Shown: positions 25,997-35,009 of the stretch, piece after piece
How the letters are laid out: each line of letters starts with the position of its first letter
How positions within the stretch are numbered: position 1 is the first letter of the stretch
Virus record (IMG/VR): IMGVR_UViG_3300046517_000579
Span: 1 to 48,290 of that record
Length of the DNA: 48,290 nucleotides
Strand: one strand, 5' to 3'
Source of the DNA: a virus
Notes under the pieces: model-generated
What the model was told of the DNA's origin: nothing
Databases searched by the model: none
Seen by the model: the letters and a program-made list of their open reading frames with translations, nothing else
Position numbers and translations under genes: made by a program

Positions 25997-28690
25997 ATGT
26001 CCATCAACGGCACAAACGTTGAACAAGAATTCACAAACGTCATTGTCAACGTAGCAGTAAACGTAAACATACAAGTAAGCGGTAGCACGTCTGAAGTGCT
26101 GGTCCGCTATGGCAATCTGAAGCTGATAGCGTCAGAAGGGCCAGATTATTCGGTGGTGATCCAGCCTAATCGGCTGACGTTTTATGTCACCCCGTTTCAA
26201 GCGCTACTCGATAAGATCGCAGCAAACGGGCCAAACGTACTCTACATATCGCGGAACCTCCCATTAACCAGCGACTTCGACTACGATAACGCGTTTGTCA
26301 GGCAAAAGATCGTTGACGAGTTCGACCGTGTGTGGATGGTCGAGCAACAGAACCTTTTCAAGATTGGTTCGCTTGAAGACGCCAACGAAGCAGCCCATGA
26401 AGCTGAAATCAGTGCGGATGCAGCGGCGACAAGCGCAGCGGCAGCGCAAACAAGTGCCACGAATGCAGCGACAAGCGAAGCAAACGCAGCAAGTAGCAAG
26501 AACGCGGCAGGAGCCAGCGCGGCAGCAGCGGCAGCGAGTGCAACCAACTCTGCCAATTCAGCCACAGCATCCCAGAACAGCGCAGTAGCTTCAGCAGCCA
26601 GCGCCGCGAGTGCAGCCAACAGCGCGTCTATAGCGACCAATAAGGTCGATAAGGCTGGCGACACGATGACCGGCCCGCTGAACCTACCAGCCGGCGCGAT
26701 CAACAATCCGTCCTTGCAGTTCGGGACCGGCAACAGCGGCTTCTACGCGACCGGCACAGGCGTGACGGCAGTCCTGAAGGCCGAAGTGAATGCCGCCGAC
26801 AAGCTGGCCATAGACATCAACGCTGTGAGCCCTGTCGTGCCGCTACGCGCGTCGGCGGGCGCGGTGGGCAGTCCTGCCATATCGTTCACGGCAGAGCCCA
26901 CAGCGGGCTTCTACAGGGCCGGCGCGGGGGACATCCGCTTCGCCATGAACGGCGCGGATGTGGTCAAATGGCTGAACGACAAGTCAGAGACGCATTTCGG
27001 GCCGATTGTCCTCCCGGCCGATCCGACACTGCCCTTGCAAGCCGCAACCAAGCAATACGTTGACAACACAGCGGCAGCACTGCCCAACCCCACGCCAACC
27101 ACCAAGGGCGGCGTCAAGTCATATGGGCCAGTAGTCAATCAGTTCCTGAAAGCAATTGACACCAGCGGCAACGTGACCAGCGCGGCTATTGGGCCAAGTG
27201 ACTTGCCTGACCCAACGTCTGGCACGAAGGGTGGTGTGAAGGCGATTGCGCCTGTGAGTGGGTCATTCATGACCAGCATAGGCACAGACGGTACGCCTAC
27301 AATGGCACCAGCAACGTCAGGACCACCACCAGCCCCGTCGCCAACTATATTGGGTGGTGTGTTCTCAAAAGCACCAGTAGCTGGTCAATACGTTAATGGC
27401 GTGGATACGGCTGGCAACGTGTTGACAGCAACGCTGACTGCCAACGACGTGCTTACGTCTATCAAGACAGTGGACGGCACCGGATCAGGCTTGGACGCCG
27501 ACTTGCTGGACGGGCTTGACAGCACAGCGTTTGCGACAACAGCGAGCGTGGCGGCTAAGGTCAACAAAGCTGGCGACACGATGACCGGCCCGCTTGTTCA
27601 CCCATTGGGTACGACGGCAGCAACGTCAATCAACTTTGGGACACCGGGAACGGGTATATGGAGTGCTGGCGCTACTCGTATTGACTTCTCGACAAGTGGA
27701 GTAACGCGATTTACAGTATTAGACGGGCAGCTAGTACCTACAGTACCAATACAGACAAGCTATAACGGGACGGCGGGCGCACCGGCTTACACTTTCTTCA
27801 GCGAACAAAATAGCGGCTGGTATCGCGCAGCGGCTGGCGACGTACGTCTGTCGATGGGCGGCAACGACGTAGTGCAGTTCAAGGCGTCTGACAAGAGTAT
27901 GACCACGTATGGCGTACATATCGCGCCATCGCAACCGGGGACAATATCGAGTTCTAGTAATCCTTCTGCCGTCATGGTGCAGAATAGCGGTGCGGCCGGT
28001 GACGCGGCGTATATGACCTTTATCCGGCAGGGTGCTTGGGCTGTTCAAATAGGTCTTGATACTGATAATGCGTTCAAGATTGGCGGCTGGTCTATGGGAG
28101 CCGCTGCGTACAGGATACTTCATGAAGGGCTGACTGACAGCCCACGTATGGTGCCACCCGGTACGATACTACCATACGCTGGGTCTGTCGCACCAGCGGG
28201 CTTCTATCTGTGCAACGCTCAAAATATCAGTCGTGCAGCTAATCCAAAGCTGAATGCACTGTGGAGCGCTGTTAGCTACCCGTTTGGAACCGGCGACGGC
28301 TCGACAACGATGGGCGTGCCGGATTTGCGCGCACGCGCTCCAATCGGCATAGACAACATGGGTGGTGGAGCGACTACGGGCAGAATTTCATATGGCTACA
28401 CAGGTGGCTTCAGCACATATGGTATGAACATAGCTGGTGGCGAAAGCATACATGGCCCCTCCCAGCCGGAAATTCCCAACCATTCGCACAGCCACAATCA
28501 CGCGCCTTCCGGCGGCGGCAACTTCACTGCCACCAATCCGGGAGCAAGCAACAGCTTACCGGCTGGGTCATCGGCGCGCTTGGTCGGCAACACCGACACC
28601 GACGCCACAACAGCATCCGGTTCGACCAATGCGTATATGAACCAGTTCCAGCCGTCGTTGATGGTTAACTACATAATAGCAGGAGGATAA
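25997..28690 (+). CDS. Tail fibre protein with T7-like N-terminus and collar domain
   Basis: An 897-aa receptor-binding fibre. Residues 1-115 resemble the T7 gp17 tail-attachment domain (YGNLKLIASEGPDYSVVI, PLTSDFDYDNAFVRQKIVDE). Residues about 125-215 are an Ala/Ser/Asn-rich coiled coil. Two DKAGDTMTGPL-type repeats follow near 218 and 523 (NKAGDTMTGPL), each before a GTGNSGFYATG-like or SINFGTPGTGIW module. The C-terminus has a tail-collar domain (ILPYAGSVAPAGFYLCNA near 720, PDLRARAPIG) and a His-rich NHSHSHNH stretch, then a likely trimerising end. It sets host range. AGGAGACGATAA is the ribosome-binding site. Confidence 0.92.
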   Translation: MSINGTNVEQEFTNVIVNVAVNVNIQVSGSTSEVLVRYGNLKLIASEGPDYSVVIQPNRLTFYVTPFQALLDKIAANGPNVLYISRNLPLTSDFDYDNAFVRQKIVDEFDRVWMVEQQNLFKIGSLEDANEAAHEAEISADAAATSAAAAQTSATNAATSEANAASSKNAAGASAAAAAASATNSANSATASQNSAVASAASAASAANSASIATNKVDKAGDTMTGPLNLPAGAINNPSLQFGTGNSGFYATGTGVTAVLKAEVNAADKLAIDINAVSPVVPLRASAGAVGSPAISFTAEPTAGFYRAGAGDIRFAMNGADVVKWLNDKSETHFGPIVLPADPTLPLQAATKQYVDNTAAALPNPTPTTKGGVKSYGPVVNQFLKAIDTSGNVTSAAIGPSDLPDPTSGTKGGVKAIAPVSGSFMTSIGTDGTPTMAPATSGPPPAPSPTILGGVFSKAPVAGQYVNGVDTAGNVLTATLTANDVLTSIKTVDGTGSGLDADLLDGLDSTAFATTASVAAKVNKAGDTMTGPLVHPLGTTAATSINFGTPGTGIWSAGATRIDFSTSGVTRFTVLDGQLVPTVPIQTSYNGTAGAPAYTFFSEQNSGWYRAAAGDVRLSMGGNDVVQFKASDKSMTTYGVHIAPSQPGTISSSSNPSAVMVQNSGAAGDAAYMTFIRQGAWAVQIGLDTDNAFKIGGWSMGAAAYRILHEGLTDSPRMVPPGTILPYAGSVAPAGFYLCNAQNISRAANPKLNALWSAVSYPFGTGDGSTTMGVPDLRARAPIGIDNMGGGATTGRISYGYTGGFSTYGMNIAGGESIHGPSQPEIPNHSHSHNHAPSGGGNFTATNPGASNSLPAGSSARLVGNTDTDATTASGSTNAYMNQFQPSLMVNYIIAGG

Positions 28691-28692
28691 CT

Positions 28693-29082
28693 ATGCTAGA
28701 GCCATATGAACTGTGGATAGACCAGTACCAATTGCTGCCATATGATCTGCAAGAGGCTATCGACAAGTATACGGCTGAGCTAGTCGCACATGCTTCCACA
28801 GAAGGTGTACCGGGACCATCAGCGCCCACGTTGGTGGAAGTCATATGCAACCAGCATGGCGGGCTATTTGTCATCGTGCCTGACCCAGAGCCAACGCCGA
28901 AGCGGGCTTTACCAAAAGACGCAAAATACTACAAGAACGAAACGGATCAAAAACTTATCATGGCAGTGGCGCTGAAGGCGGAAATGACAGCCAGAGCCCA
29001 AGCTGACAAAGAGGCAAAGCTGAAAGACGCTCAAGAGACACTACCGCCACCGCCGCCACCACTACCGAAGAAACATAAATGA
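28693..29082 (+). CDS. Unknown protein after tail fibre
   Basis: A 129-aa acidic-to-basic helical protein with a poly-Pro run near the end (PPPPPPLPKK). No recognised domain. Encoded two bases after the fibre gene with a strong AGGAGGATAACT ribosome-binding site, so a fibre chaperone or accessory role is possible but not shown. Its stop overlaps the next start (ATGA). Confidence 0.65.
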   Translation: MLEPYELWIDQYQLLPYDLQEAIDKYTAELVAHASTEGVPGPSAPTLVEVICNQHGGLFVIVPDPEPTPKRALPKDAKYYKNETDQKLIMAVALKAEMTARAQADKEAKLKDAQETLPPPPPPLPKKHK

Positions 29083-29258
29083 GCCAATACCGTGGTTCAG
29101 TGGCGCTAGTGCTGGCTTTCACGCTGGGCATAGTGCTGATCGTGATCACGGTGGCTATAGCCCTTGGCGTACACGTTACTGAGATGACGCGCACAGCCGC
29201 TGTGGGAGCGGTGGGGATACTGGTAGGAGCGCTGGCAGCGTATCTAGCGAAAAGCTGA
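29079..29258 (+). CDS. Small two-helix membrane protein, holin candidate
   Basis: A 59-aa ORF starting in an ATGA overlap with the previous gene and ending in a TGATG overlap with the next. It has two hydrophobic helices (residues about 7-30 and 40-56) separated by a short polar loop (HVTEMTRT), a positive N-terminus and a Lys near the end, as in small class II holins. The following genes encode a lipoprotein and further membrane or exported proteins, which supports a lysis cluster. No endolysin gene is visible next to it. Confidence 0.6.
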   Translation: MSQYRGSVALVLAFTLGIVLIVITVAIALGVHVTEMTRTAAVGAVGILVGALAAYLAKS

Positions 29259-29428
29259 TGAAACTGATCATTCTGGCATGTCTCATGCTAAGCGGGTGTA
29301 TCGTCATTCAGACAGTGCCTGAAAGACGCGTTGACCAAGCAGCACCAACAACGCCAGTAGCAAGGATCATACTTGAACAACGACAGGCGCAACCCGTGCC
29401 ACCACAGCGACCACGCGGAGGATCATGA
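29258..29428 (+). CDS. Small Pro-rich lipoprotein (possible Rz1-like spanin)
   Basis: A 56-aa ORF with a lipoprotein signal peptide: MKLIILACLMLSGC with a lipobox LSGC at residues 11-14. The mature part of about 43 residues is rich in Pro, Gln and Arg. Outer-membrane spanin subunits (Rz1) look like this, but no clear inner-membrane Rz partner is seen nearby, so the role is only suggested. Overlaps both neighbours (TGATG). Confidence 0.65.
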   Translation: MKLIILACLMLSGCIVIQTVPERRVDQAAPTTPVARIILEQRQAQPVPPQRPRGGS

Positions 29429-29586
29429 TGGACATTCTGCTTATAATCGTTGTCATCCTATTGCTATTCGGTGGCGGCTACGGTGGCTATCGCTATGGTG
29501 GTCCAGCGTGGGGTGGCGGTAGCCTTGTCACCGTGTTAGTGATCATTCTCGTCATATGGCTCTTGCTAGGTCATCGTCTTGTTTAA
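29425..29586 (+). CDS. Small hydrophobic protein (DUF3309-like)
   Basis: A 53-aa protein with two hydrophobic segments around a Gly/Tyr-rich loop (GGGYGGYRYGGPAWGGG). The layout resembles the short hydrophobic DUF3309-type proteins. A holin or antiholin role is possible given the lysis-like context. Start at the first of two adjacent ATG codons, after GCGGAGGATC. Confidence 0.6.
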   Translation: MMDILLIIVVILLLFGGGYGGYRYGGPAWGGGSLVTVLVIILVIWLLLGHRLV

Positions 29587-30055
29587 ACGCTTGTTGCTCA
29601 TACTTGTGACCACCCCTGCTTGGGGCGCGTCCATGGACTATTGCAGACCTTTCGCCGCGCAAACGAGCCAGCTACTGCTGACATACGCGTGGAATCGAGC
29701 GTACACCTATTGCCTTAACCAAGACGTTGATCCATTGGTGCCCGAGACAGTGGGAGGGGCAACCCAGATCATTCTTCCCGCGTTGACGCCGGTGCTGCCA
29801 ATGTCCCGGCCGAAACGCGTTGGAGACGTGCCGGCGTCAGGTTCGCCCCCGACGCCGGCAGCGTTGGAACAGCCGGCCGCGATCACCCCCGTGCCGGTTC
29901 AGGCAGCGACGCCAGCGAGGTCCAGCGCGGGCGTCGCTGCCGCCGCAGCCAAGTGCAAGTCCACGCATCCCAGAGGCTTCAAGCCCAATGGTGGCACTGG
30001 CACGTATAACGTGTTAGTACACGGAAAATGGATCTCGACTGCATGCCCCGGTTGA
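29579..30055 (+). CDS. Exported Cys-containing protein, unknown
   Basis: A 158-aa protein with an N-terminal signal peptide (MFKRLLLILVTTPAWGA, likely cleaved after GA), a Cys-containing helical part, a Pro/Ala-rich linker and a C-terminal block (KCKSTHPRGFKPNGG ... HGKWISTACPG) with two Cys that may form a disulphide. It starts at a TTG overlapping the previous gene by 8 bases. It is the last gene of the virion operon. Function is unknown; the periplasm is the likely location. Confidence 0.6.
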   Translation: MFKRLLLILVTTPAWGASMDYCRPFAAQTSQLLLTYAWNRAYTYCLNQDVDPLVPETVGGATQIILPALTPVLPMSRPKRVGDVPASGSPPTPAALEQPAAITPVPVQAATPARSSAGVAAAAAKCKSTHPRGFKPNGGTGTYNVLVHGKWISTACPG

Positions 30056-30070
30056 TACAATAAACGCGTT

Positions 30071-30101
30071 GGCTGCGTGTGTGCCGCAAGTCCACGCAGC
30101 C
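30071..30101. other. Hairpin between convergent operons
   Basis: A perfect 9-bp inverted repeat (GGCTGCGTG / CACGCAGCC) with a 13-base loop lies in the 123-base spacer between the plus-strand virion operon and the minus-strand replication operon. It lacks a T-run on either strand, so it is at best a weak bidirectional terminator. No better terminator is seen in the spacer. Confidence 0.4.
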
Positions 30102-30178
30102 CTCTGGGGCCGGGCTACGCGCGTTTCCTTCCTCGCGCCGTGGTTCGGCCCCTCGATCCCGGCAAAACCTCTCCACGG

Positions 30179-32266
30179 TCACGCCAGTGGCGGCGCGGGG
30201 GTATCTGCTTCGGGTTCCTGATACTCAGGCAGGATCAGCGCGGGTGCCGGAAGCTTGCTGCCGTCGATGCCGTCGATAAGCACCAGCATCTGGCTCTTGC
30301 CTTCCACGTCAAGCTGCATCGAATACCGTTGCCCGGTGGTTATATCCGTATACGGGTAAGGTACTGTGCCACGCTTGAATATCAAACGTATTTGCTCTTG
30401 TAGCGATCTTGCTGATCTGTCCGGCTCGTATGCGTCTTGAATGACCAGCGCAGCTTGCGGCACGGAAATCTTGTTTTTGTTGTACTGTATCATATAGTCG
30501 CCAATCGTAGCCACATACGTGGTGTTGACCAGCACAGCGGCGTTTGCCACGTCGATGGGCATTGCTACCGGGTACTGGTCGCCGTTCACGTGATGAACGA
30601 TCCTGCGCGCGAACCACGATGGATCGGTCATCGGTCCATGGTTACTCTTGGATATGCGCAGTGAAAAATACTCGTTGTGCCGGCCTTGCTCGATACGGTC
30701 GTAATCCATCTGCGGGAGCATGTTCGCGACCAATCGTGAACTGGACACGACGCTGCCAGCGCCTACCGACAAGTCAGGGCTGTTAGGGTCCAAGTCTTTT
30801 CGTTGCATCACGTTCTTAGCTGTGTGATGCGTGACAATCAGGCTCACGTCCAGTTCCTGCGCAAATATGTGCAGATGCAACATAGCCTCGCTCATTTGCG
30901 CGTTGTCGTTCTCGTTGATACCACGCAGTATCTTTCGCAACGGGTCCATTGCTATCAGCTTGCAATTTGGGTGCTTGTTGCGATACTCGCTGAAGAAGCG
31001 TATCGTATCAGGTGGTATCTGCATCTTACGGTCGCTGTACTCCACCAGCGTGAAATGCTTGCCGTAATCTTGGCTCATGACCATGAAGTGCTGACGCACA
31101 TGCTGAAAATCAATGTTGTATAGCTGGCACGCGGAATGCGTACGCCCAGCGTTCCAATGCGAATTGTCTTCCGAGTTATACAGCAGCACGTCGAACGGCT
31201 CAGCTATCTTGAACGCGCCAAAGTCCCTGCCCGTGGCAGCGTGTATGGAAAGCGCTATCAGCAGCATTGACTTGCCTACGCCACCCGGCCCAACAAGCAT
31301 TGTCATCTCGCGTTGCACGAGTAACGACTTAACCAGCCATTTAGTTGGCGTTGTCTGTCCAGCTTGCGGTATCATAAGGCTATCGTCCTTTAGCAGTGTT
31401 ACTGGCGCGGCGGCTACTGGCATATACGTTACGCCATTCAGTATCACTTCTGGATCACGTGAGCCTGTTTGACCGATTGCGTACGCTTCAGCGTTCTCGA
31501 CTTTCTTTTGTAATTCGTCAGCGCTCCACGGCGGTTCGCATCTTGCGTTGAAATGCTGTAGCATCAGGCTGGTGGTCGTGGGCTCGCTCAGCCCGTAGTC
31601 TCGCACTCCCATACACGCCACGTTATATGTGTGCTGATCACCACCTTGACCCTCGATTGCCGGTGCGACGTGTTCCAAGTACTCGATATAGAGCGGGATT
31701 GCCTTCTCGCTGTCTGCGTGACCGTTAAAACGCTCCTTGCGCGTTTTAATGGGCTTCAAGAGTGGTATGAACGTCTCAGGCAGTTCAGCAATTGGTTTGT
31801 CAACGTAGACTTCGTATCCGCCCCCACTCTCTATGGAGAAACTGCCCGGCCCAATGCCATAGCCATGCTCGCATCTGATGTCTATGCCCGGTACTACGTC
31901 CTGCGCGTTGGTAAATGTTTTGCCAACTGGCAAGCGGAAATAAGCTTGATATCCACCGGATGCTGTCTTGATCACGAGAGTGTCGAAGTGCCCGCCTATG
32001 CTTTCGTAGTTGGCTAGTGCTGAGCGCCCGAATTTCTTGTCGTATTTTGTGTCTATATCCACGATGATTAATGTGTTGCCGCACAGCACACCTATGTTGT
32101 AATCTTTTGAGCCTGTGATCGGATCACGCCATAGCAGCTTGATCCTCTCAGGGTCACGTGTCGCTTGCTCGATAAACGAGATGCTTGGACGTTTGCTCCC
32201 TAGCTCGATAGGGAATACGTCTACGCCACGCGCGGCAAAAGCCAGCGCTTCCAGCAGCTTAGCCAT
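30179..32266 (-). CDS. Prim-pol / RepA-like helicase fusion
   Basis: A 695-aa replication protein. Residues 1-150 match the bifunctional primase/polymerase (prim-pol) fold: GVDVFPIELGSKRPS, IVDIDTKYD with catalytic acids, and a later GYQAYFRLP strand. A primase C-terminal helical region follows. From about 325 a RecA-like helicase (AAA_25/RepA type) has Walker A GPGGVGKS (about 325-332), a YNSEDNSH motif and an IAMDPLRK Walker-B-like strand, then VTHHTAKN. It should prime and unwind DNA at the fork beside the phage polymerase. It is the last gene of the minus-strand operon. Confidence 0.88.
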   Translation of the reverse strand: MAKLLEALAFAARGVDVFPIELGSKRPSISFIEQATRDPERIKLLWRDPITGSKDYNIGVLCGNTLIIVDIDTKYDKKFGRSALANYESIGGHFDTLVIKTASGGYQAYFRLPVGKTFTNAQDVVPGIDIRCEHGYGIGPGSFSIESGGGYEVYVDKPIAELPETFIPLLKPIKTRKERFNGHADSEKAIPLYIEYLEHVAPAIEGQGGDQHTYNVACMGVRDYGLSEPTTTSLMLQHFNARCEPPWSADELQKKVENAEAYAIGQTGSRDPEVILNGVTYMPVAAAPVTLLKDDSLMIPQAGQTTPTKWLVKSLLVQREMTMLVGPGGVGKSMLLIALSIHAATGRDFGAFKIAEPFDVLLYNSEDNSHWNAGRTHSACQLYNIDFQHVRQHFMVMSQDYGKHFTLVEYSDRKMQIPPDTIRFFSEYRNKHPNCKLIAMDPLRKILRGINENDNAQMSEAMLHLHIFAQELDVSLIVTHHTAKNVMQRKDLDPNSPDLSVGAGSVVSSSRLVANMLPQMDYDRIEQGRHNEYFSLRISKSNHGPMTDPSWFARRIVHHVNGDQYPVAMPIDVANAAVLVNTTYVATIGDYMIQYNKNKISVPQAALVIQDAYEPDRSARSLQEQIRLIFKRGTVPYPYTDITTGQRYSMQLDVEGKSQMLVLIDGIDGSKLPAPALILPEYQEPEADTPAPPLA

Positions 32267-32277
32267 GACGCGTCACG

Positions 32278-34527
32278 CTACTTGACGTAGCGGTCGCCAG
32301 ACCAAACGCTTGCTGCCATGGGAAAGTCTTGTGCCCATGTTGGTAATTGGGTCATTAGCCATAGGTAGTACCTTTCATGGTCCACTGATCGGTCATACCA
32401 GTTTGGCTTAATCAACGATAACAGTTCGTCATGTACGGTCAGGCATATTTCGTAGCCTGCTTGTTCAGCGCGTACTATTGCCGGCGCGAGGAAATCACGC
32501 GCGGTGCCTTGTACTATATTCTCGCACTGGTATCCGCCATATAGTGTTTTTCTTGTCCACTGCTTCACGTCGTTAAGCCCATAGAACTGGACACCACGCC
32601 GCTTATGCTGAACTATTTTGTAACCACGTGCTATCAACGCGTCTAGCTCGTGTGGAAACAAACAGTCCACGTCTACGTATTGCATGCCGTCGTAAATTTT
32701 TTCTTCTGTCAGCACCACGGCATGTGGCTGAGCGTACATCAGAACCCGGCCAGAGGGAAGCCGGCAATAGAGGAACTGCGTGTCCGAAAAATAGCTTACC
32801 CGCCCGGCATAAACCGGGATTTCAACGCCGGGACGGTCAACCGCTTGGATTGCGGCGTCCTGCAAATCCCACCAACTTTGAACGATGTTCGAATTACTCT
32901 TGCGCCAGCCCAACACCGCGACTTTGACTGCGGTCCAAGTCGCTTCGTCTAACTGCATCTTGTCACGCGCGTGCGGAAACTTCCTCGCCACGTCATCCCA
33001 TACTTCAGCAGGGGTGGTTGCCGAGATTGCACGCACCAACGCCGGCAGCTTCAGTAAATACGTATTCGTTGCCGTAATGAATGCGCCTACACCACCCTGA
33101 TATCCACACTGAAGTTCGATAACTTTACCAATCTGCCGAAGCGGTTTGGAAACAGTATCAGGACTGATATTGAATGCCTTCGCGTACGCAAGCTTATAAA
33201 GGTCAGGCCCAACGTGGTTGTCGTAATCACGAAAAGCTTGTAGCTTCCAAAGCTCTTGTGCAAGCCACGCATTTATCCTGCCTTCGATATTGCTGAAATC
33301 GCCACCGACAAACAGCGTTCCCGCTGGGGCTGCTATCGTTGATCTTAATGACTTGGCCAGCCATGCTAGCGTAGCGAGCCCGCCTTGTCTGTCGCCATTG
33401 GCCAGCCGTGGCGGTCCAATCAATTCGATCATGTCGTACACTTCGCCAAGCGGGCGCGTCGTGTCGCTCGTGATCCCCACCACGAACGACACAATTGCAG
33501 CCTCTTCGTCGTCGCTCACACGCACATAGTTCTGGGGCTGCACCACCCTGCCTGCCCAACGCATTGTTTGCTGCGCGCCACCGAATTGCAGCCATCCACG
33601 TCCACGACCATCGGCTCCTACGGAGCCTTTGATCGCTCTGTATTTGGCTGTGCTTGTCTTCCCGGTGGTTGACCGTAGCTCAATCACGTCGGCGGCGTCT
33701 TCGTTGCCAATGCTCTCGGCTATGTCCAGAAGCTTCTGTCTATCACCCTTGCGCAGACTTGTTGCCATAACGTGTTGGCTGTTTAGCCATGCCACGATCT
33801 TGGCTACTTCAGTCGCCTTGTTTACCGCACCATTCGTAAGGTTGGCAATCTCTTCGTTGGCTCGTAGTTTTGCATAATCAACAAGTTTAATAGCTCGCTC
33901 GACAAATTGCATATCGTGAGGGATACCTCGGTCGTTAATTCGTTGGTCGATATGCCATAACTCCAACTCGTCTGATGTAAGTTCAGGCAGCATAGCATTG
34001 GCGTGCCGTTCCACATTAACGTCTTGGTCGCAGTAATCCTCCAGCGCTGTGAGTTTATCGGGCTCGTCCCACCATACGATTGTTCCATCTAGGTTCACCC
34101 TGCGTGGTTTGGTCATGCGCATCATGATCGCATGCCCGTCCATGTCTTTTTCAGGCAAGCCCAGCACCTTGGCCAGTTGCTCAAGCCTGCCCGGCAGATT
34201 GCACGCGAATGCGCGTACCATCAGATCGGAAGTCTGCTCAATGTACAGCATTGGCATTTTGAATTGCTTGTATATCTTGTAGTACCAAATAACGCGTTCA
34301 AACGGCCCATGCGTTACAACGCGTTTACCATACATGACGTGTTGAACCACGTCGAATGGCGGTAGCTCGCCTTTATACGGTCGCCAGCGCTTGATCGGTC
34401 CCTGCCCAATGCAGTAAGACGCCACCAGCACTTCGGTGGTAGGATCAGCCGCATAGCGGTACGCACCCGCTTTCTTTAGCGAGCATCCGCTGCGCGTCTC
34501 GAAATCAAGGACTAGATCGTCGTTCAC
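32278..34527 (-). CDS. DNA polymerase, family A
   Basis: A 749-aa phage DNA polymerase I-like enzyme. The N-terminus has a 3'-5' exonuclease start (LVLDFETRSG). The polymerase domain shows motif A GDFSNIEGRINAWLA (around 405), motif B KVIELQCGYQGG (around 470-480) and motif C LTVHDELL near the end (about 700). Together with the prim-pol/helicase it gives the phage its own replisome. It starts at a GTG overlapping the previous stop (GTGA). Confidence 0.93.
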   Translation of the reverse strand: MNDDLVLDFETRSGCSLKKAGAYRYAADPTTEVLVASYCIGQGPIKRWRPYKGELPPFDVVQHVMYGKRVVTHGPFERVIWYYKIYKQFKMPMLYIEQTSDLMVRAFACNLPGRLEQLAKVLGLPEKDMDGHAIMMRMTKPRRVNLDGTIVWWDEPDKLTALEDYCDQDVNVERHANAMLPELTSDELELWHIDQRINDRGIPHDMQFVERAIKLVDYAKLRANEEIANLTNGAVNKATEVAKIVAWLNSQHVMATSLRKGDRQKLLDIAESIGNEDAADVIELRSTTGKTSTAKYRAIKGSVGADGRGRGWLQFGGAQQTMRWAGRVVQPQNYVRVSDDEEAAIVSFVVGITSDTTRPLGEVYDMIELIGPPRLANGDRQGGLATLAWLAKSLRSTIAAPAGTLFVGGDFSNIEGRINAWLAQELWKLQAFRDYDNHVGPDLYKLAYAKAFNISPDTVSKPLRQIGKVIELQCGYQGGVGAFITATNTYLLKLPALVRAISATTPAEVWDDVARKFPHARDKMQLDEATWTAVKVAVLGWRKSNSNIVQSWWDLQDAAIQAVDRPGVEIPVYAGRVSYFSDTQFLYCRLPSGRVLMYAQPHAVVLTEEKIYDGMQYVDVDCLFPHELDALIARGYKIVQHKRRGVQFYGLNDVKQWTRKTLYGGYQCENIVQGTARDFLAPAIVRAEQAGYEICLTVHDELLSLIKPNWYDRSVDHERYYLWLMTQLPTWAQDFPMAASVWSGDRYVK

Positions 34528-34913
34528 AGAACTGCGTCACCCGCGCTGTCCATCACTGTCTGTAGAAAATCCATTGTCGTATCGTCCAGCTTGATGCGTC
34601 CCGGCTTGAACACAGCCCGGTTCATTGCCATGAACGCCTGTTCCATCTCCGTACGCGCGATAGCCAGCCATCGCTGGTCAATCGTTGCCTTCGTCTTCAT
34701 CGTGTCCATGATCCGCATGATCACTTCTTCAAGCTGCTTGTTGACGTTGACCAGCTTGACATTAGCGTCCGACTGTGGCTTGTAGCCTGCCACTGGAAGC
34801 CCTTCGTGTTCCTTCTCAGACAACTTATTTGCTCCACGTTTGCTTCTGAGCATCTTGTTGACGCCTTCACGCTCAGTCTGAGTGTGTTTGTTGATTTGTA
34901 GTTTTTCCTCCAT
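34524..34913 (-). CDS. Acb2/Tad1 hairpin-domain-like protein (putative anti-defence)
   Basis: A 129-aa protein. The C-terminal two thirds read as a helical hairpin: GYKPQS, VNVNKQLEEVIMRIMD, then DQRWLAIARTEMEQAFMA and NRAVFKPGRI. This is the pattern I associate with the Acb2/Tad1 hairpin family (DUF7681), small phage proteins that bind cyclic nucleotides and block CBASS or Thoeris signalling. The N-terminal 40 residues are basic and polar. The ATG at 34913 has GGAGGA nine bases upstream. Family membership is inference from memory of the pattern; the basic N-terminus is extra. Confidence 0.6.
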   Translation of the reverse strand: MEEKLQINKHTQTEREGVNKMLRSKRGANKLSEKEHEGLPVAGYKPQSDANVKLVNVNKQLEEVIMRIMDTMKTKATIDQRWLAIARTEMEQAFMAMNRAVFKPGRIKLDDTTMDFLQTVMDSAGDAVL

Positions 34914-34919
34914 TTTCAA

Positions 34920-35009
34920 CTTCCTCCAAGAAGTGTGGCGGGGCCGCCGTTCGACTGCACCCCGCCCAGCGAGCGGTTTCTAACTAGTATAAACCCCTCA
35001 CTGTTTCTC
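34920..35009 (-). promoter_or_regulatory. Spacer with GC hairpin upstream of Acb2-like gene
   Basis: On the minus strand GGCGGGG pairs with CCCCGCC across 16 bases, downstream of a TTTATACTAGTTAGAAA stretch. It may separate the polymerase transcript from upstream genes or hold a promoter. Neither a clear T-run nor a clear -35 is present. Confidence 0.3.

Noticed and set aside
25997-28690. Possible diversity-generating retroelement target, as in BPP-1
   Set aside because: The fibre ends in a collar domain, not an Mtd-type lectin, and no reverse transcriptase or template repeat was seen in the window.
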